This document shows, one piece after another, positions 5,686 to 8,593 of a stretch of 8,593 nucleotides of DNA (position 1 is its first letter; each line of letters begins with the position of its first letter). Position numbers and translations under genes: made by a program. Location of the stretch: assembly GCA_947631375.1 (NCBI GenBank), contig CANRLD010000072.1, positions 1 through 8,593 of the forward strand, read 5' to 3'. Origin of the DNA: an uncultured Methylophaga sp. Lineage in GTDB: Bacteria > Pseudomonadota > Gammaproteobacteria > Nitrosococcales > Methylophagaceae. The notes beneath the pieces are model-generated. The model was not told the DNA's origin and made no database searches. It worked only from the letters and a program-made list of their open reading frames with translations.

Positions 5686-6957
5686 ATGAGCGACGATAAA
5701 AAGAACGACGACAAATTACTTTACTGTTCATTCTGCGGTAAAAGTCAGCATGAAGTAAAAAAACTGATTGCTGGTCCTTCCGTATTTGTCTGTGATGAAT
5801 GTGTTGAGCTTTGTAACGACATTATTCGTGAAGAGCTGCAGGAAAAAGCGGATGACAAAACACAGTCAAAGCTGCCATCGCCTCATGAAATTGATGCAAC
5901 CCTGAACAACTACGTCATTGGCCAGGCAAAAGCAAAGCGTGTTTTATCGGTAGCTGTTTACAATCACTACAAGCGACTTCGTCATGGTCAGAAAAATGAT
6001 GATGTCGAATTATCTAAAAGTAATATTTTGCTGATTGGCCCTACCGGCAGCGGTAAAACATTATTAGCTGAAACCCTTGCTCGCCAGTTGAATGTGCCTT
6101 TTACCATGGCTGATGCGACGACCTTAACCGAAGCTGGTTATGTGGGTGAAGATGTGGAAAACATCATTCAGAAACTGCTGCAAAAATGCGATTACGATGT
6201 GGAAAAAGCCGAAACCGGTATTGTTTACATCGATGAGATTGACAAGATATCCAAGAAGTCTGACAACCCATCAATTACTCGTGATGTTTCTGGTGAAGGG
6301 GTGCAGCAAGCATTATTGAAGTTGATCGAGGGTACTATCGCTTCGGTTCCACCGCAAGGCGGCAGAAAGCATCCGCAGCAAGAGTTTCTGCAAGTTGATA
6401 CCAGCAAAATCCTGTTTATTTGTGGCGGCGCATTTGCTGGCCTGGATAAGGTTATTCGTAACCGTACCCATAAAGGTGGTATTGGTTTTTCAGCTGAGGT
6501 AAAAAGCTCTGAAGACAATGCACCAGCCAGCGAAGCCTTGCGTGTTGTTGAGCCTGAGGACTTGATTCAATATGGCTTAATTCCCGAGTTTGTGGGTCGA
6601 TTGCCGGTAGTCGCTACGCTCGAAGAGTTGGACGAAGCTGCGTTAGTGCAAATCCTGACAGAACCCAAGAATGCGCTGACGAAACAGTATCAAAAACTGT
6701 TTGAACTGGAAAATTGTGAACTTGAATTTAGGGCAGATGCATTACGAGCTATTGCACGTAAAGCGATGGAGCGTAAAACCGGTGCCCGGGGCCTACGCTC
6801 AATTATTGAAAATGTCTTGCTGGATACCATGTTTGATCTGCCTTCGTTAGATAATGTAGTCAAAGTTGTCGTAGATGAAAGCGTTATCAATGGTGAAAAC
6901 GCGCCTATTTTAATTTACGAAGATCACCCTGCCGATCTTGCTTCAGGCGACAACTAA
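5686..6957 (+). CDS. clpX: ATP-dependent Clp protease, ATPase and unfoldase subunit (ClpX)
   Basis: Hexameric AAA+ unfoldase that recognises tagged substrates (for example ssrA) and threads them into ClpP. The 423 residues match the E. coli length. The N-terminal zinc-binding domain uses Cys14, Cys17, Cys36 and Cys39. Walker A is GPTGSGKT (118-125), pore loop 1 is GYVG (151-154), Walker B is IVYIDEIDKI (179-188), and the RKH loop is at 227-229. The ClpP-docking IGF loop is at 266-268 and sensor 2 is GARGLR (366-371). All key residues are present. The ATG at 5686 follows TAGAG closely, with AGGA 10 bases upstream. It is co-transcribed with clpP and ends in a strong terminator. Confidence 0.98.
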   Translation: MSDDKKNDDKLLYCSFCGKSQHEVKKLIAGPSVFVCDECVELCNDIIREELQEKADDKTQSKLPSPHEIDATLNNYVIGQAKAKRVLSVAVYNHYKRLRHGQKNDDVELSKSNILLIGPTGSGKTLLAETLARQLNVPFTMADATTLTEAGYVGEDVENIIQKLLQKCDYDVEKAETGIVYIDEIDKISKKSDNPSITRDVSGEGVQQALLKLIEGTIASVPPQGGRKHPQQEFLQVDTSKILFICGGAFAGLDKVIRNRTHKGGIGFSAEVKSSEDNAPASEALRVVEPEDLIQYGLIPEFVGRLPVVATLEELDEAALVQILTEPKNALTKQYQKLFELENCELEFRADALRAIARKAMERKTGARGLRSIIENVLLDTMFDLPSLDNVVKVVVDESVINGENAPILIYEDHPADLASGDN

Positions 6958-6990
6958 ACATCACCTAATCGTTCTTTAAAGACTTCAGCT

Positions 6991-7032
6991 AATCAAAGTG
7001 TTCAGATATATTCTGAACGCTTGATTTCTTTT
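6991..7032 (+). terminator. Strong intrinsic terminator of the clpPX operon
   Basis: AATCAA (6991-6996), a bulged A, then GTGTTCAGA (6998-7006) pair with TCTGAACGC (7012-7020) and TTGATT (7021-7026): 15 pairs including one T-G, around a five-base TATAT loop. It is followed by TTTCTTTT (7025-7032). It sits 34 bases after the clpX stop. Its descending arm contains the -35 of the lon promoter. Confidence 0.85.
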
Positions 7033-7047
7033 AACACGTCCCCATAT
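7020..7047 (+). promoter_or_regulatory. lon heat-shock (sigma32-type) promoter
   Basis: CTTGAT (7020-7025), a 14-base spacer and CCCCATAT (7040-7047) closely match the sigma32 consensus CTTGAA / CCCCATnT; lon is a classic sigma32 target in enteric bacteria. The predicted start is about 7053-7055, about 50 bases before the ATG. TTGATT (7021-7026) with CATATT (7043-7048) at 16 bases also makes a moderate sigma70 match, so basal transcription could use the same site. Confidence 0.75.
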
Positions 7048-7082
7048 TGTTTTCACGTACACGATAACCGTGTCAGTTGACT

Positions 7083-7094
7083 CCCTTAAAGAGG
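7083..7094 (+). promoter_or_regulatory. lon ribosome binding site, possibly masked by a tiny hairpin
   Basis: GAGG (7091-7094) lies nine bases before the lon ATG. CCCT (7083-7086) can pair with A-G-(A)-G-G (7090-7094) with one bulged A around a three-base loop, covering the site. Four base pairs are marginal. The ribosome site itself is reliable; the masking is speculation. Confidence 0.5.
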
Positions 7095-7103
7095 TCTGCA
7101 TTG

Positions 7104-8593
7104 ATGGAAAAAGAGTTCGAAGCTGCATTATCTGATGACAATAGCTTGCAAAAAGTGCCGGTATTGCCATTGCGTGATGTTGTCGTTTATCCACACATGG
7201 TGATTCCTTTATTTGTTGGACGTGAAAAATCCATCAAAGCGCTGGAATACGCGACAGATGAAAATAAGCAAATCTTATTGGTCGCTCAGAAAGACTCAGG
7301 TGAAGACTCGCCTGCTCCAGAGAATCTTTATGAAACCGGTACCCTGGCGAATATTCTGCAGTTATTAAAGTTACCGGATGGCACCGTCAAAGTTCTGGTT
7401 GAAGGCACCAAGCGTGCAAAAGTTGCGTTGTATGATGACAACAGCAATGTTTTTTGCGAAGCGGAAGTGGCCAGCTTTATTGATGAGCAACCTGAGCAGC
7501 GTGAAGCGGATGTGCTGATTCGCACTTTGCTGGGGCAGTTTGAGCAATATGTCAAACTCAATAAAAAGATTCCGCCGGAAGTTATCGCCTCATTATCAAG
7601 TATTGATGATTTAGCGCGCATGGCAGATACCGTTGCTGCACATATGACCTTAAAGCTGGAAGACAAGCAGTTACTGCTTGAAATGACCGATGTTAAGGAT
7701 CGTATCGAAAAGTTGATGGCATTTCTTGAGGCGGAGATCGATATTCAGCAAATCGAAAAGCGTATCCGTAGCCGTGTTAAAAAACAGATGGAAAAAAGCC
7801 AGCGCGAATATTATCTCAATGAGCAGTTAAAAGCGGTACAAAAAGAGCTTGGCGAGCTGGATGACGGTGGCAATGAAGTCGAGGAGCTCGCGGAAAAGAT
7901 TGCCGCTGCTGGTATGAGCACTGAAGCACGTGAAAAAGCCGAGTCTGAACTCAAAAAGTTAAAAATGATGTCGCCAATGTCGGCTGAAGCCACGGTAGTC
8001 CGTAACTATATTGAATATTTGCTGGATGTTCCATGGAAGAAGCGTTCGCGTGTCACGCTCGATCTCAGCCATGCGCAATCTGTTCTGGATGAAGATCACT
8101 ATGGTCTGGAAAAAGTGAAAGAGCGGATTATTGAGTATCTTGCGGTACAAAAACGTGTCAAAAAACTGAAAGGTCCCATTCTCTGCCTGGTCGGGCCGCC
8201 TGGTGTCGGTAAGACCTCCATTGCGCAATCCATTGCACGGGCAACAAATCGGAAGTTCAGCCGTATGGCATTAGGTGGTGTACGTGACGAAGCCGAAATT
8301 CGTGGTCATCGTCGTACCTATATTGGCTCAATGCCGGGTAAGGTTATTCAAAATATTTCGAAAACAGGCGTTCGTAACCCACTGTTTTTGCTGGATGAAA
8401 TCGATAAAATGGCTCAGGACTTCCGTGGCGATCCTGCCTCGGCCTTACTGGAGGTGCTGGACCCGGAGCAGAATTCGACTTTTGCCGATCATTACCTTGA
8501 AGTTGAATATGACTTATCCGATGTGATGTTCGTTTGCACAGCGAATACATTAAATATTCCTGATGCACTGCGGGATCGGATGGAAATTATTCG
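7104..8593 (+). CDS. lon: ATP-dependent protease Lon (La), N-terminal 496 residues; cut by window edge
   Basis: Cytoplasmic hexameric AAA+ protease that degrades damaged proteins and specific regulators. The frame is open from ATG 7104 to the edge: 496 codons plus two bases of a protein usually near 780-810 residues. The N-terminal substrate-binding domain begins with VPVLPLRDVVVYPHMVIPLFVGR (from 18). A helical, coiled-coil stretch lies near 215-255 (KKQMEKSQREYYLNEQLKAVQKELGE). The AAA+ module has Walker A GPPGVGKT (364-371), pore residue Tyr406 in TYIGSMPGK, and Walker B LFLLDEIDKM (427-436), all offset by eight residues from E. coli. The sensor regions partly follow; the Ser-Lys protease domain is beyond the window. 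GAGG nine bases upstream supports the start. The gene has its own heat-shock-type promoter after the clpX terminator. Confidence 0.98.
   Translation, partial: MEKEFEAALSDDNSLQKVPVLPLRDVVVYPHMVIPLFVGREKSIKALEYATDENKQILLVAQKDSGEDSPAPENLYETGTLANILQLLKLPDGTVKVLVEGTKRAKVALYDDNSNVFCEAEVASFIDEQPEQREADVLIRTLLGQFEQYVKLNKKIPPEVIASLSSIDDLARMADTVAAHMTLKLEDKQLLLEMTDVKDRIEKLMAFLEAEIDIQQIEKRIRSRVKKQMEKSQREYYLNEQLKAVQKELGELDDGGNEVEELAEKIAAAGMSTEAREKAESELKKLKMMSPMSAEATVVRNYIEYLLDVPWKKRSRVTLDLSHAQSVLDEDHYGLEKVKERIIEYLAVQKRVKKLKGPILCLVGPPGVGKTSIAQSIARATNRKFSRMALGGVRDEAEIRGHRRTYIGSMPGKVIQNISKTGVRNPLFLLDEIDKMAQDFRGDPASALLEVLDPEQNSTFADHYLEVEYDLSDVMFVCTANTLNIPDALRDRMEII

Overview
The window looks like chromosomal DNA of a gammaproteobacterium of moderate GC content. 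The main evidence is the order tRNA-Leu, tig, clpP, clpX, lon with closely E. coli-like proteins, plus an E. coli-type FieF and sigma70/sigma32-like promoters. Genus is not determinable here; a marine or methylotroph-type gammaproteobacterium would fit but is only a guess. No insertion sequence, phage gene, CRISPR array, long repeat or recognisable defence locus is present.

Layout. Positions 1-792 (minus) hold the N-terminal half of a PGM1-type phosphoglucomutase that runs off the left edge. A short divergent control region (793-876) separates it from fieF (877-1785, plus), a cation-diffusion-facilitator efflux pump. Next come two tightly packed genes with non-ATG starts: a membrane-anchored NERD-domain protein (1829-2416, TTG start) and a cytosolic cN-I-type 5'-nucleotidase (2419-3342, GTG start). 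They are preceded by a perfect TATAAT and followed by a probable terminator (3374-3407).

The proteostasis block follows: tRNA-Leu(UAG) at 3491-3575 with its own promoter, tig (trigger factor, 3640-4938), clpP (5021-5659), clpX (5686-6957) and the first 496 codons of lon (7104-8593, cut by the window edge). Trigger factor folds nascent chains at the ribosome exit. ClpXP and Lon are the two main ATP-dependent proteases, so the block pairs synthesis-coupled folding with degradation. An intrinsic terminator with a competing upstream hairpin lies between tig and clpP. A strong terminator follows clpX, and a near-consensus heat-shock (sigma32-type) promoter for lon begins inside that terminator's descending arm.

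The genes are mostly ordinary; the unusual material is in the short non-coding stretches and in the middle cassette. Main points: (1) fieF appears leaderless, its ATG sitting at the predicted +1; (2) the pgm and fieF promoters appear to share one -10 region, with a nested inverted repeat beside it; (3) the NERD protein has lost the usual acidic-x-Lys nuclease motif; (4) the 5'-nucleotidase is an internal duplication with one dead HAD-like half; (5) the tRNA-Leu leader carries a perfect dyad at the start site and an 8-nt perfect complement of its own anticodon loop; (6) an attenuator-like pair of alternative hairpins lies between tig and clpP; (7) the lon heat-shock promoter is embedded in the clpX terminator. 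All regulatory claims come from reading the sequence by eye and have no experimental or computed support.
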